Part shown: piece by piece, positions 27,163 to 36,245 of the stretch
Layout: the number at the start of each line of letters is the position of its first letter
How positions within the stretch are numbered: the stretch's first letter is position 1
NCBI GenBank assembly: GCA_900542155.1
Contig: UQMD01000010.1
Coordinates: 1 to 64,000 of the forward strand
Length of the DNA stretch: 64,000 nucleotides
Source: an uncultured Collinsella sp.
Lineage (GTDB): Bacteria > Actinomycetota > Coriobacteriia > Coriobacteriales > Coriobacteriaceae
Direction of reading: 5' to 3'
The notes under the pieces: model-generated
What the model was told of the DNA's origin: nothing
What the model saw: the letters and a program-made list of their open reading frames with translations, nothing else
Databases searched by the model: none
Position numbers and translations under genes: made by a program

Positions 27163-28188
27163 ATGAAACAGTACACGGTTGCTATTTTGGGCGCGACGGG
27201 AGCTGTGGGCACCCAGATGCTCGAGTGCCTCAACGAGCAGGAGTTTCCGGTCGGTAAGCTCAAGCTGCTGGCGAGCGCGCGCTCTGCGGGCAAGACCGTT
27301 GAGTTCCGCGGCGAGCAGGTTGTGATCGAAGAGGCTTGCCCCGAGGCCTTTGAGGGCTGCGACATCGTACTCGGCGCTGCCGGCGACGATATCGCCAAGG
27401 AGCTGCTGCCCGAGGCCGTCAAGCGCGGTGCCGTTGTGGTCGACAACAGCCACGCCTTCCGTCTGGATCCCGAGGTGCCGCTGGTCGTGCCCGAGATTAA
27501 CGCCGATGACATTAAGTGGCACCACGGCCTGATCACCAACCCCAACTGCGCGACCATCATCGGTCTGGTTCCTACGTGGCCGCTACATCAGCTCGCCGGC
27601 GTGAAGCGCATGATCGTGTCCACGTATCAGGCAGCTTCGGGTGCTGGCGCTCCCGGTATGGCCGAGCTCGAGGCTCAGCTGGCCGCTCTGGGCCGTGGCG
27701 AGGAGATTCCCGAGCCGCGTGCATTTGCCGCCCAGCTGGCGAGCAACCTGATTCCGCAGATTGGCGGCGTCAAGGAAGAGGGCTTTACCTCCGAGGAGAT
27801 GAAGCTGCAAAACGAGGGCCGCAAGATCATGCACCTGCCCGAGCTGCGCGTGAACTGCACCTGCGTGCGCGTGCCCGTGCTGCGCTCGCACTCCGAGAGC
27901 ATTACGCTCGAGTTCGAGCGCGACATTACGGTTGAGGAGGCCCGTGCTGCGCTGGCCGCCGCTCCGGGTGTCAAGCTGGTTGACGATCTGGGTGCCGAGG
28001 ATGCACACGATCGCTTCCCCATGCCGATGGACACCTCCGACCAGGATCTGATCTGGGTCGGTCGCGTGCGCCGCGACATCTCGAACCCCGAGGCTGCGCG
28101 CGGCATCACCTTCTGGTGCTGCGGCGACCAAATCCGTAAGGGCGCGGCAACCAACGCCGTCCAGATCGCTAAGCTGCTCTGCGAGTAA
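27163..28188 (+). CDS. asd: Aspartate-semialdehyde dehydrogenase
   Basis: 341-residue NADPH enzyme that reduces aspartyl phosphate to the semialdehyde, directly after aspartate kinase in the pathway. It has the nucleotide-binding VAILGATGAVGTQML, the active-site Cys in TNPNCATI, the STYQAASGAG segment and a late His in LRSHSESITLEF. The size matches the gram-positive-type enzyme. AAAGGGGG lies shortly before the ATG at 27163; an in-frame ATG 90 bases earlier adds atypical residues and overlaps the lysC terminator. Confidence 0.95.
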   Translation: MKQYTVAILGATGAVGTQMLECLNEQEFPVGKLKLLASARSAGKTVEFRGEQVVIEEACPEAFEGCDIVLGAAGDDIAKELLPEAVKRGAVVVDNSHAFRLDPEVPLVVPEINADDIKWHHGLITNPNCATIIGLVPTWPLHQLAGVKRMIVSTYQAASGAGAPGMAELEAQLAALGRGEEIPEPRAFAAQLASNLIPQIGGVKEEGFTSEEMKLQNEGRKIMHLPELRVNCTCVRVPVLRSHSESITLEFERDITVEEARAALAAAPGVKLVDDLGAEDAHDRFPMPMDTSDQDLIWVGRVRRDISNPEAARGITFWCCGDQIRKGAATNAVQIAKLLCE

Positions 28189-28202
28189 CGGTGGATCTGT
28201 CC

Positions 28203-28332
28203 GGCGGGGGCCGGGCTTAGTTTTCAGAACGTCCTCGACCATGTGTGGCGCCTTGTCCTGCTCCTTCGGAGCCGCGGACAAGGCGCCACACTGGTCTGCG
28301 GAATGTTCTGAAAACTAAGCCCGGCCCCCGCC
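28203..28332. repeat. Long nested inverted repeat with conserved internal loop, copy 3
   Basis: The outer arms of about 29 bases pair perfectly. The left internal loop is GTCCTCGACCATG, the right loop CTGGTCTGCGGAAT. The inner stem TGTGGCGCCTTGTCC pairs with its complement around a GC-rich tip. The stems share nothing with copies 1 and 2, while the loops do. Confidence 0.88.
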
Positions 28333-28538
28333 TGCGGTGACGCTGTTGCGAGCGCTCTGCGATGGGGACGTTGTTGGTTGGGGCCGCTGGGCTGATGTGG
28401 GGGCGCGTGGTTGTTGCGGGCTCTGGTCCCGGCGGCGGCCTCGGCGCTTCGCGCCTGCCGCCTGGGTCTACTGCGGGGCCGTGGCGGCAGCGGCGGCGCT
28501 TCGCGCCTGCTGCCTGGGGTGACTTTGGGCTTGGTGCG
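28333..28538. other. G-rich intergenic stretch with a 24-bp direct repeat
   Basis: The segments 28443-28466 and 28495-28518 agree at 23 of 24 bases, 52 bases apart, in a G/T-rich stretch. Open frames here are short and strongly biased in composition. No gene is called. Confidence 0.4.
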
Positions 28539-28727
28539 AATTGAGGTCTAATACTTTTCCCGTGAAGTGAACGACCTTATTTGGACCCCCGAAGCATTGG
28601 CATATTTTGACCGCTATTTCCTGCGGTTTTGCAGCGCGAATCCTGCGGTTTTTTGGTCTAAAGGTGTGGATGCTCCGGGGCTTCGTTTTTACTCGTTCAC
28701 TTCTCGGGAAAGTATTAGAGCTCAGCT
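28539..28727. mobile_element. 189-bp imperfect palindrome, MITE-like
   Basis: The ends 28539-28574 and 28693-28727 are inverted copies over about 36 bases with a few mismatches and one indel (core CTAATACTTT.CCCG.GAAGTGAACGA in parts). Further inward, CCCCGAAGCAT and ATGCTCCGGGG also pair. The middle has two copies of CCTGCGGTTTT. No gene is inside. It may be a decayed miniature transposon or an RNA hairpin. Confidence 0.45.
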
Positions 28728-28886
28728 GGCGGGGGTACCGCCCTGGCGTCGAAGCCCCGCGTCTTCTTCGCTTGATTGGGAAAAACAGCCTCGCTGAAGT
28801 AATTGCGAGCCCGCCCGGACGTATCTGCGGGGGTTGTCTGCACAGTTCGCGGTATTATGTTTGCTGAGTTTTGAAAGGAGCCGCTG

Positions 28887-29465
28887 GTGGTCACGACGAC
28901 ATTTGCCTCGCCTTTGGGCGAAATCCTGCTTGCCGCTGATGGCCGCGGTTTGACGGGGCTTTGGTTTGAGGGGCAGGAGCACTTTGGCTCTACGCTGCTC
29001 AAAGAGGATGCGGAGTATGTCGTAGGTGCCGATGCGGTTTCTGGTACCGGTGGGATGTTGTCAGTGAGTCCGGCAAATGGCGCGGCTTCTTCGGTGCTTG
29101 AGCGTTCTTGGGCTTGGCTGAATGCTTATTTTGCAGGGCAGGAACCTCGGTTTACGCCGCCGTTGCATTTGATTGGCACGGCGTTTCAGCGTGAGGTTTG
29201 GTTTGAGCTGCTTTCAATTCCGCGTGGCGAGGTCGCTACGTATGGCGAGATCGCCCAGCGTGTTGCGGCTCGACATCGTGTGCCGGGAAACGAGGCGCCC
29301 GTTGTATCTCCTCGCGCGGTGGGGGCTGCGGTCGCTCGCAACCCTATTTCGATTATCGTGCCGTGCCATCGCGTGGTGGCAGCCGACGGGTCGCTTAACG
29401 GATATGCTGGCGGCCTTGACCGCAAGGAATGGCTGCTTCGGCTTGAGGGCGCGTACGAGGAGTAG
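28887..29465 (+). CDS. ogt: Methylated-DNA-protein cysteine methyltransferase
   Basis: 192-residue suicide repair protein that takes the alkyl group from O6-alkylguanine onto its own cysteine. The active-site motif IIVPCHRVV is present. The helix-turn-helix region GTAFQREVWFELLSIPRGEVATYGEIA and the Asn hinge at VARNP are given as landmarks. An insertion of some 15 residues (RHRVPGNEAPVVSP) precedes the Arg-finger region AVGAA. The start is GTG with AAAGGAG six bases upstream. It stands alone, followed by an unusual tandem hairpin array. Confidence 0.93.
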   Translation: MVTTTFASPLGEILLAADGRGLTGLWFEGQEHFGSTLLKEDAEYVVGADAVSGTGGMLSVSPANGAASSVLERSWAWLNAYFAGQEPRFTPPLHLIGTAFQREVWFELLSIPRGEVATYGEIAQRVAARHRVPGNEAPVVSPRAVGAAVARNPISIIVPCHRVVAADGSLNGYAGGLDRKEWLLRLEGAYEE

Positions 29466-29505
29466 CGCTCGAACACTTTGCATAGCCAAGCCGCCGTGAA
29501 AGAAC

Positions 29506-29655
29506 GGGACACGCTTTCCGAATGGAGGCTCAGACGGAAACCACGTCCCGGAATTCTGTTTTAAAGCGGGATGCGCTTTCCGAATGGCGTCCCGAGCGGA
29601 AACCGTGCCCCGGAATACAGCCTCAGAGTGGGACGCCGTTTCCGGTTGTTGAGAC
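29506..29655. repeat. 62-bp tandem repeats that each fold as a hairpin
   Basis: Units begin at 29506, 29568 and 29630 with GGGA and keep GCTTTCCGAATGG, GCGGAAACC and CCCGGAAT in fixed positions; the third unit is cut short. Each full unit can pair TTTCCG with CGGAAA and its GGGAC-like start with a GTCCC-like segment. It lies between ogt and the ClC gene. Confidence 0.7.
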
Positions 29656-29674
29656 CACCTGCCTGGACATCGAT

Positions 29675-30910
29675 CTACGCCCGCTCCTGCAGGGCGTAGA
29701 TGGACTTATCCATGTTGAATAGGTAAGCCACAACGCAGACGATGAAGAACGCCGGCAGATTACCGAAACCGAAGACCTCGCAACCGATAAGGATTGGCGC
29801 GAGCAGCGTGTTGGTGGCGCCGCCAAAGACGGCGGCGTAGCCCAGCGCGGCGCAGAACTCGACGGGCATGCCGAGAATTCCGGCGAGCACGACACCCAGG
29901 CTTGCTCCGATGGAGAACAGCGGCGTTACCTCACCACCTTGATATCCTGCGGCAAGCGTGGCGATGGTGAGTGCGAATTTAAGCGCCCAGTCCCAAGGCA
30001 TGATGGCAATCTTGCCGTTGTCGTCCAGCGCTGCCGATATCAGGTTGGTGCCAAGGCCGCAGTATCGCCCCTGCCACAGCACGAACAGAATCGCCGACAG
30101 CGCAAGGCCCATAACGGCAACGCGTATGTAAGGGCTGGGGAGCAGCCGCGCTGCAAGGGTCTTAGCATGGGCAAGGCACCAGGCAAAGGCGCCACCGACC
30201 ATGCCAAACGCGATACCCAACAACGCCAGCCGTCCAAGACCGGGGAGGTCGAGCGCATACGAGGCGGTAACGGCGACCTCAAACTTCTCGAGCCCCAGAG
30301 CGCCGGAGGTCATGCTTGCGGCGAGCGATGCCGTAAGAGCGGGAAACAACGCGCGGTACTCCATGCGCCCTGCGACCAACACCTCGACCGCAAAGACCGT
30401 AGCAGCGAGGGGCGTTCGAAAGAGTCCGGCAAAGCCAGCGGCCATGCCGATAAGCAAAAACGTGTTGCCGGGGTCTCGGAAAGGTAGACGTCGGCCGATC
30501 CAATGCGAGACGGTTGCACCAATCTGCACGGCCACGCCCTCGCGCCCCGCACTGCCGCCAAAGAGGTGCGTCCCCCACGTGCTCAGCATAATGAGCGGCA
30601 CCAAACGCGGGGAGATGGCGTCCTCGCGTCCGTGACCTACGTCAAATACCAAGCTCATGCCCCGATCGGTGCCTTTGCCCCAGGTGCGGTAGGCAAATAC
30701 GATGGCCAAGCCCATGAGGGCGAGGAAGGGAAGGAGCAGTGCGATGTGCTCGTCGCGGAAGGTGCCGATTGCCAGGAGCACACGACCAAAAAGGGCACAG
30801 ATGGCACCAACGATAACGCCGACGGGGATTCCGATGGCACCCATAAGCATGAGGCCGCTATAGGTATTGACCAGGCGTCTAGTCCTGCTCGATGCGCTGC
30901 TTTCTGACAT
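29675..30910 (-). CDS. ClC-family chloride channel or transporter
   Basis: 411-residue polytopic membrane protein of the ClC family with about ten hydrophobic segments. The anion-path motif GSAGREGVAVQIG contains the gating-type Glu124. The GxFxP-like region reads YQGGEVTPLFSIGASLG, and the final helices carry NTLLAPILIGCEVFGF. There is no C-terminal CBS domain. It could exchange chloride or fluoride for protons; the central Glu argues for a transporter, but the inner proton Glu cannot be placed with confidence. The start at 30910 is my choice; an in-frame ATG at 30961 would add 17 residues. Confidence 0.85.
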   Translation of the reverse strand: MSESSASSRTRRLVNTYSGLMLMGAIGIPVGVIVGAICALFGRVLLAIGTFRDEHIALLLPFLALMGLAIVFAYRTWGKGTDRGMSLVFDVGHGREDAISPRLVPLIMLSTWGTHLFGGSAGREGVAVQIGATVSHWIGRRLPFRDPGNTFLLIGMAAGFAGLFRTPLAATVFAVEVLVAGRMEYRALFPALTASLAASMTSGALGLEKFEVAVTASYALDLPGLGRLALLGIAFGMVGGAFAWCLAHAKTLAARLLPSPYIRVAVMGLALSAILFVLWQGRYCGLGTNLISAALDDNGKIAIMPWDWALKFALTIATLAAGYQGGEVTPLFSIGASLGVVLAGILGMPVEFCAALGYAAVFGGATNTLLAPILIGCEVFGFGNLPAFFIVCVVAYLFNMDKSIYALQERA

Positions 30911-31094
30911 TTTGCTTTCGACACTTGCTCTCTTGATAGAAAAAGAGCTGGAGTTGCGCATCGTTGAGAGGCTTTCCAGCTTTAGCAAAACAAACTTATA
31001 AGATGCGACGGGCCGCGTCAAGATAATTACCGGACGGCCTAGGAGGCGGCTGGTTGGCTGGCTTAAAACCTAGCGCGTGAAATGACGTCCCACG

Positions 31095-31733
31095 CTATTC
31101 AGCGCGCTTGATAGGATGACGAACCACGGTCTTAAGTTTCTCCGGTGCGCATTTGCGTGGATCGGAGAGATAGATTTCGTGATGTAAACGGATGTCTGAG
31201 AAGTCGGGAACATAACCCTGCTCGGTCGTATATTCATGCATAGCGTCTACGGTTGCCGGTTCGTTGTCGTAGGGCCCGGTGTGCATACATTGAACGCAGA
31301 GACCCTCGTCAACTTTAAGCAGTTCGACGGCGTTAAAGTCTAGTTTCTTTTTGGCCGTGGCTTCCGCGACGGCCCAATCAAAGTCATCCTGAGTGACGAA
31401 ATCGGGCAGGCGGATGCACGAGATAAAGTTGAAATTGTCCTTGCGTGCATAATCGATGTCGCCGCTCGGGGACTCTTGCCACCAGAAACCCTCGAGCGGC
31501 GGTACCACAAAGTCGAAATAGCCCTCGATACTCCTTGAGCCTTTCTTTGACATCTTGACGGTATAGGCGATGCCGTAAAGTAGCGGCAGGGCGTTTTGAT
31601 ACTCGCCACCTTCGGTATTTGGGTCGCCCTTTCCGCGAACGGCAACGTAGCTCATAGGCGGGACAGTTACGATACTCGGCTTGCTTGCAGGTTTGTAGAG
31701 CTCCTTGCATTCCTTCTTAAAGTCGAATGCCAT
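31095..31733 (-). CDS. GyrI-like small-molecule-binding domain protein
   Basis: 212-residue stand-alone GyrI-like (SHS2) protein similar in layout to the Listeria Lin2189 type: an N-terminal DFKKECKELYKP segment, a conserved PPMSYVAVRGKGDPN strand, YTVKMSKKG, a FVVPPLEGFWW ligand-pocket segment and the C-terminal HHEIYLSDPRK. Some relatives bind or hydrolyse cyclopropanoid or other hydrophobic compounds; many are uncharacterised. No DNA-binding domain is present. AAAGGCGG precedes the ATG. No operon partner. Confidence 0.8.
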   Translation of the reverse strand: MAFDFKKECKELYKPASKPSIVTVPPMSYVAVRGKGDPNTEGGEYQNALPLLYGIAYTVKMSKKGSRSIEGYFDFVVPPLEGFWWQESPSGDIDYARKDNFNFISCIRLPDFVTQDDFDWAVAEATAKKKLDFNAVELLKVDEGLCVQCMHTGPYDNEPATVDAMHEYTTEQGYVPDFSDIRLHHEIYLSDPRKCAPEKLKTVVRHPIKRAE

Positions 31734-31917
31734 GTTGGCCGCCTTTCTGCGTATTGGCCTGCTTAGATAGTTGAATCATATCATAGAAACGAACAGCTGT
31801 TCGAATGATTTGGCTGACAGATTGAGATGCGTGCGTTGTGTTTGGCGGTCGGCCTGACCCCGTCGATGATTTCTCGGCCTCCCCGGTGCCTCGCCTACAC
31901 CCGCCATTCCCCCATAT

Positions 31918-31955
31918 AAAACCTGCCAAAATAAACCTGTCCCTTTTTGGTCGGT
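31918..31955 (-). repeat. GGGACA-loop hairpin, copy B
   Basis: On the minus strand ACCGACCAAAA and TTTTGGCAGGT pair with one G-T or mismatch around AGGGACAGGTTTA, followed by TTTATATGGGGG. It lies 50 bases upstream of the ABC ATPase start. Confidence 0.8.
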
Positions 31956-32004
31956 GCGAAATGGGTAATACTAAAGAGTTATCCGACCAGATGGGAACCG
32001 ATCG

Positions 32005-32706
32005 ATGGCCTATATCGAATTCAAAGACGTCATCAAAGCATACGGCGAGGGCGATGCCCGCATTCATGCGCTCGACGGCGCGAGCTTTACCGTTGAGCGC
32101 GGCGAGCTCGCCATCATTTTGGGTGCTTCGGGTGCCGGCAAGACCACGGCGCTCAACATCTTGGGCGGCATGGACACGGCGACTTCTGGCACCGTGACGG
32201 TGGACGGGCGTGACGTGAGCGCTGCCAACGAGGCACAGCTTGTGGAATACCGCCGCGCCGACGTGGGCTTTGTCTTTCAGTTCTACAATCTGGTTCCCAA
32301 CCTGACGGCCCTCGAAAACGTTGAGCTCGCAGCTCAGATCTGCCCCGATTCGCTCGATGCCGAGCAAACGCTTCGTCAAGTTGGCCTGGGCGACCGCCTC
32401 GCTAACTTTCCGGCGCAGCTTTCGGGCGGCGAGCAGCAGCGTGTGTCCATCGCCCGCGCGCTGGCCAAGAACCCCAAGCTGCTTTTGTGCGACGAGCCCA
32501 CGGGTGCACTCGACTACAAAACCGGCAAGCAGATCTTGCAGCTGCTGCAGGACACCTGTCGCAAGCAAGGCATCACGGTCATTATCATCACCCACAACTC
32601 CGCGCTGGCGCCCATGGCCGATCGCCTGATCCGCTTTAAGAACGGCCGCGTGGAGAGCGAGACGGTCCAGCAAAATCCCGTGCCGATCGAGACGATCGAG
32701 TGGTAG
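32005..32706 (+). CDS. ABC transporter ATPase, LolD/MacB type
   Basis: 233-residue ATP-binding subunit of a type VII (MacB/LolD-like) system. Walker A is GASGAGKTT, the Q-loop lies in FVFQFYNLVPNLTA, the signature is LSGGEQQRVS, Walker B is LLLCDEPTGALD and the switch His is in ITHNSA. The next gene, five bases on, encodes the large FtsX-domain permease. Such pairs move lipids, peptides or antimicrobials, or power extracellular processes. No sensor-kinase genes are adjacent, unlike bacitracin-sensing systems. Confidence 0.92.
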   Translation: MAYIEFKDVIKAYGEGDARIHALDGASFTVERGELAIILGASGAGKTTALNILGGMDTATSGTVTVDGRDVSAANEAQLVEYRRADVGFVFQFYNLVPNLTALENVELAAQICPDSLDAEQTLRQVGLGDRLANFPAQLSGGEQQRVSIARALAKNPKLLLCDEPTGALDYKTGKQILQLLQDTCRKQGITVIIITHNSALAPMADRLIRFKNGRVESETVQQNPVPIETIEW

Positions 32707-32711
32707 CGCCC

Positions 32712-35477
32712 ATGAATCAGGACCGCCAAAACAGCCAACGCCGCGACGCGCAGAACACGGAGCGAGAGCAGGATTTTACGACCTACCGCACTGCCCAAAG
32801 CTCAAACGATATGGTGCCGGCGGTGTTTCGCCGTGGCATCTACCGCACAATCCGAGGCAGTCTTAAGCGCTTCTTGTCCATCGTGGTCATCACCGCGCTC
32901 GGCGTGAGTGTGATGTGCGGTCTTAAGGCGGGCTGCGAGGACCTGTGCGATTCGGTTGACGCCTATTTTGACCAGCAGAATGTCTATGACATTAATGTGC
33001 AGTCGACCTATGGTCTTACGCGTGACGATCTTGCGGCCATTCAAGAGGTCGACGGCGTCGAGACGGCCGAGGGTATCTACACCGAGACCGCCTACACCGC
33101 CGTGGGCACAACGCGCGAGCGCGTGGTCGTGCAAAGTCTCTCCAAGGAGAACATCGATCAGCCAGTGCTCGTGAACGGCGATTTGCCCGAGGGCGCCGAT
33201 GAGGTCGCGGTGACTTCGAAGTTCCTGAAGGCTTCGGGCAAAAAGCTCGGCGATACGGTGAGTTTTGCCGCCAATGACGCGAGCTCGTCGAACCAAAGCG
33301 CCAAGGATCAGTTTGCCGCGGGCGAGTACACCATTACGGCCGAGGTCCTCGATCCTACCGACGTGAGCTCCGACTCGACAGTCAACGCCTTTCGCGCTGC
33401 TTCGGCGGCGGACTATAAGTTCTATGTGAGCGAGGATGCTGCGACATCTTCTTCCTACTCCGCGGTCCACGTGGTCGTCGAGGGAGCCAAGAGCCTCAAC
33501 TCCTATTCGGATGCCTACACGACAAAGATCAACGAGGTCAAAGGCAATATCGAGAAGATCCGCGAGGAGCGTGAGAAGGTGCGCGTCCAGGAGTTGACGG
33601 TTGACACGCCGACAAGCTTGGATACGGCCGAGCGTCAGGCCGCCATGCTCTTTGGGATCGAGCAGGACAACATCAATCGCATGGCCGAGGGCAGCGACGA
33701 GCGTGCGCAGGCGCAAGCCGACCTGGACCAGCGCCGCGCCGCCGCCGACCAGCAGTTTGCCGATGCCCGCGCCGAGCTCTCTGACCTAGGCGAATGCACC
33801 TGGTACATCCAGGACCGCGGCAATATCGCAAGCTACTCGAGCGTCGAGAGCGATAGTTCTTCGATCGAGGCCATCGCCACGGTGTTCCCGTTCATCTTCT
33901 TTATCGTCGCCGTGCTTATCAGCCTCACCACCGCCACCCGCATGGTCGAGGAGGAGCGCACACTAATTGGCCTGTACAAGGCGCTCGGCTATTCACGCGG
34001 GCGTATCCTGTCCAAATATGTGGACTACTCGCTGTGGGCGTGTCTGATCGGTGGCGTGCTCGGCAATATCATCGGATTTGTGGGTCTGCCGCTGTTCTTG
34101 TTTACGGTGTTCGACGACATGTACTCGCTGCCCCAGATGCTACTTTCGTACGACATCGTGTCCTCGATCGTTTCGGTGGCGCTGTTTGCCGTGGGCGTGG
34201 TGGGAGCCACGATTATCGCCTGCCGCCACGAGATGGCCGAGACCCCTGCCTCGCTCATGCGCCCCAAGGCTCCGCGCGCCGGTTCGCGCATTCTGCTCGA
34301 GCGCATCGGCTTTATCTGGCACCGCATGGGCTTTTTGAACAAGGTCGCTGCACGCAACCTGTTCCGCTACAAAAAGCGCGCCTTTATGACCATCTTTGGC
34401 ATTGCGGGATGCACGGCGCTCGTGATCTGCGGTATGGGTATCCGCGATACGTCGGTCGCGCTGTCGCCCAAGCAGTACGGGCACATCACGCGCTACGACT
34501 TGCTGGCGGTCGCCAACCCCGACGATTTTTCGCAGACGTGCGCAGCACTGGATGAACGCAGTGCAGCCAAGGATTCCAACGTGACCGTGACTTCGACGCT
34601 GCCAATTATGACAGACAACGTCACCTTTACATTTGGCGGTAAGAGCGAGACCGTGCAGCTCATCGTGATTCCCGACGACCGCACGGGTGACTTGGGCGAT
34701 TACGTGCGCCTGGAGGATGAGTCCAAAGAACCGCTCGCCCTGCGTGACGGGGATGTGTATTTGAGCAAGAGCTCTCAGCTGGTGCTGGGGATCAAGCCGG
34801 GTGACACGGCTCACGTCCAGGATTCGTCGCTCAATGTTGCCAAGGTCAAAGTCAGCGACATCTCGCTCAACTATCTGGGCAATACGCTTTACATGACGCA
34901 GGGCACCTATGAGCGCGCGTTCGGTCGAAGCGCGCGCCTTAACGGCATCCTTGCGCTGCTTAAGGGTTCGTCGGCCGATCAGATTGCGTTTACCGACCGT
35001 CTTAAGAGCGATGGTTGGATTACGCTGTCGAGTACCGCCGAGCATTGGGAAAACTATGAGGCAAACTTTACGATTATCAATTCGGTCGTGGTGCTTGTGA
35101 CCTTTATGGCGGCGTGCCTGTCGTTTGTGGTGGTATTTACGTTGTCTAACACCAACATCTCGGAGCGCGAGCGCGAGCTGGCGACTATCAAGGTGCTGGG
35201 CTTCCGTCGCGGCGAGGTGCACCACTACGTCAACAAGGAGACGTTAATCCTCACGGCGATTGGCGCCGCGTTGGGCGTGCCGCTGGGTAGCCTGCTGGCC
35301 GAGAGCTTTACGTACATTCTGCAGATGCCGTCGCTCTACTTTGACGTTGAGGTCGAGCCGCTGAGTTATGTGCTCGCCGTAGTGCTTTCCTTTGCCTTTA
35401 CGTTTATCGTCAACCTCGCTACCAATCGCACCCTCAATAAGATCGACATGGTCGGCGCCCTCAAGAGTGCCGAGTAA
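32712..35477 (+). CDS. ABC transporter permease with two FtsX domains and large extracytoplasmic regions
   Basis: 921 residues. A polar N-terminal tail (about 1-45) is followed by membrane segment 1, a large extracytoplasmic domain to about 385 with a charged coiled-coil-like stretch (EKIREEREKVRVQEL, then Ala/Gln/Asp-rich helices near 320-355), three membrane segments to about 500, a fourth at about 565, a second outer domain, and three final segments. MVEEERTLIGLYKALGYSRG and the C-terminal RERELATIKVLGFRRGEV are the two FtsX coupling motifs. ATG 32712 is chosen; a GTG at 32700 would overlap the ATPase gene. The stop codon lies at the edge of a GGGACA-loop hairpin. Confidence 0.9.
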   Translation: MNQDRQNSQRRDAQNTEREQDFTTYRTAQSSNDMVPAVFRRGIYRTIRGSLKRFLSIVVITALGVSVMCGLKAGCEDLCDSVDAYFDQQNVYDINVQSTYGLTRDDLAAIQEVDGVETAEGIYTETAYTAVGTTRERVVVQSLSKENIDQPVLVNGDLPEGADEVAVTSKFLKASGKKLGDTVSFAANDASSSNQSAKDQFAAGEYTITAEVLDPTDVSSDSTVNAFRAASAADYKFYVSEDAATSSSYSAVHVVVEGAKSLNSYSDAYTTKINEVKGNIEKIREEREKVRVQELTVDTPTSLDTAERQAAMLFGIEQDNINRMAEGSDERAQAQADLDQRRAAADQQFADARAELSDLGECTWYIQDRGNIASYSSVESDSSSIEAIATVFPFIFFIVAVLISLTTATRMVEEERTLIGLYKALGYSRGRILSKYVDYSLWACLIGGVLGNIIGFVGLPLFLFTVFDDMYSLPQMLLSYDIVSSIVSVALFAVGVVGATIIACRHEMAETPASLMRPKAPRAGSRILLERIGFIWHRMGFLNKVAARNLFRYKKRAFMTIFGIAGCTALVICGMGIRDTSVALSPKQYGHITRYDLLAVANPDDFSQTCAALDERSAAKDSNVTVTSTLPIMTDNVTFTFGGKSETVQLIVIPDDRTGDLGDYVRLEDESKEPLALRDGDVYLSKSSQLVLGIKPGDTAHVQDSSLNVAKVKVSDISLNYLGNTLYMTQGTYERAFGRSARLNGILALLKGSSADQIAFTDRLKSDGWITLSSTAEHWENYEANFTIINSVVVLVTFMAACLSFVVVFTLSNTNISERERELATIKVLGFRRGEVHHYVNKETLILTAIGAALGVPLGSLLAESFTYILQMPSLYFDVEVEPLSYVLAVVLSFAFTFIVNLATNRTLNKIDMVGALKSAE

Positions 35478-35512
35478 CCTGCCAAAAAGGGACAGGTTTA
35501 TTTTGGCAGGTT
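35476..35512 (+). repeat. GGGACA-loop hairpin, copy C
   Basis: Perfect stem AACCTGCCAAAA/TTTTGGCAGGTT with loop AGGGACAGGTTTA, followed by TTATCTGGGC. The first bases are part of the permease stop codon. It may serve as terminator. Confidence 0.85.
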
Positions 35513-35518
35513 TTATCT

Positions 35519-35559
35519 GGGCAAACGCCGGACAACCATTAGGTGGCCCGGCGTTTGCC
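35519..35559. terminator. Second hairpin in tandem after the permease
   Basis: GGGCAAACGCCGG and CCGGCGTTTGCCC pair perfectly over 13 bases around a 15-base loop. It directly follows copy C of the GGGACA-loop repeat and lies between converging genes. Confidence 0.55.
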
Positions 35560-35593
35560 CCGTTTTGCCGGGGATGTCTGTCGTTCAGTGCTC

Positions 35594-35914
35594 TTACTGG
35601 CCAATCCAGTGTTGCGCATAGCTCTTAATGTCCTCGGTAAAACCGTCAAGGTCGTCAAGGGTGATCACGCTGTCGATAAGCAAATTGGCTATCTCGCGGT
35701 GCATTGTGCTGCGGCGAATGTCGTTTGCAATTACGCCTGAGGACAGCTTGTCTCTATTGAGGTGCTCTTCTAGTGCCCAAAATCTACTGGACGCTTCACT
35801 GTCGCCGTTCAGTATCTCAACATACTGGCCGATGAGCTTTTCCATATAACGTTCTTGCCATTGAGGAAGCATTTTCTTAAACAGCTTCCAGTCGCTTTCG
35901 GCTACGTCGCGCAT
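35594..35914 (-). CDS. Small hypothetical protein
   Basis: 106 residues, acidic and mostly helical, starting MRDVAESDWKLFKKMLPQWQ, with no membrane segment or signal peptide. Relatives of this general layout (a DWKLF-type opening and an FWALEEHLNRDK middle) are common in gut Firmicutes and Actinobacteria, where names such as multidrug transporter are used without visible support. GGAGG lies four bases before the ATG, which argues for a real gene. Function unknown; no operon partner. Confidence 0.7.
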   Translation of the reverse strand: MRDVAESDWKLFKKMLPQWQERYMEKLIGQYVEILNGDSEASSRFWALEEHLNRDKLSSGVIANDIRRSTMHREIANLLIDSVITLDDLDGFTEDIKSYAQHWIGQ

Positions 35915-36245
35915 ATGTCCTCCGCTCGTTAAACGGGCTTTTCCATTTGCCTTTCATTCTATTTGGTTTTCGCTCACAGGCGTGGATGAGAGGCTCTCTT
36001 TAGCCTTCGAGATTGAGCTTGAATGGGTCGTATGTCATAAAATGGGCCTATCTATTACGTTTGCTACCACACCCTCGACCATGACAAAGATTATGAAATT
36101 AAAACCGCAGGTAGAGGGCTTGCCAATTATCGGAAAAGGCGGGTATGGTCGGCCCTCTCGAGTTAAACGTAGTAAATGGGCCCTTTTCTTGGTGTGCGGT
36201 CAGTTCAATGCTAATCTCCGTGCCGGAACTGACCCAGTTGTTTGT
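35915..36245. other. Intergenic sequence, no feature seen
   Basis: AT-richer than average, with short open frames only. Apart from the Shine-Dalgarno of the small hypothetical gene at its left end, nothing was recognised. Confidence 0.4.

Noticed and set aside
29939..30907. Plus-strand ORFs opposite the ClC gene
   Set aside because: Basic, Arg/Gly-rich products typical of antisense frames; no ribosome binding sites.
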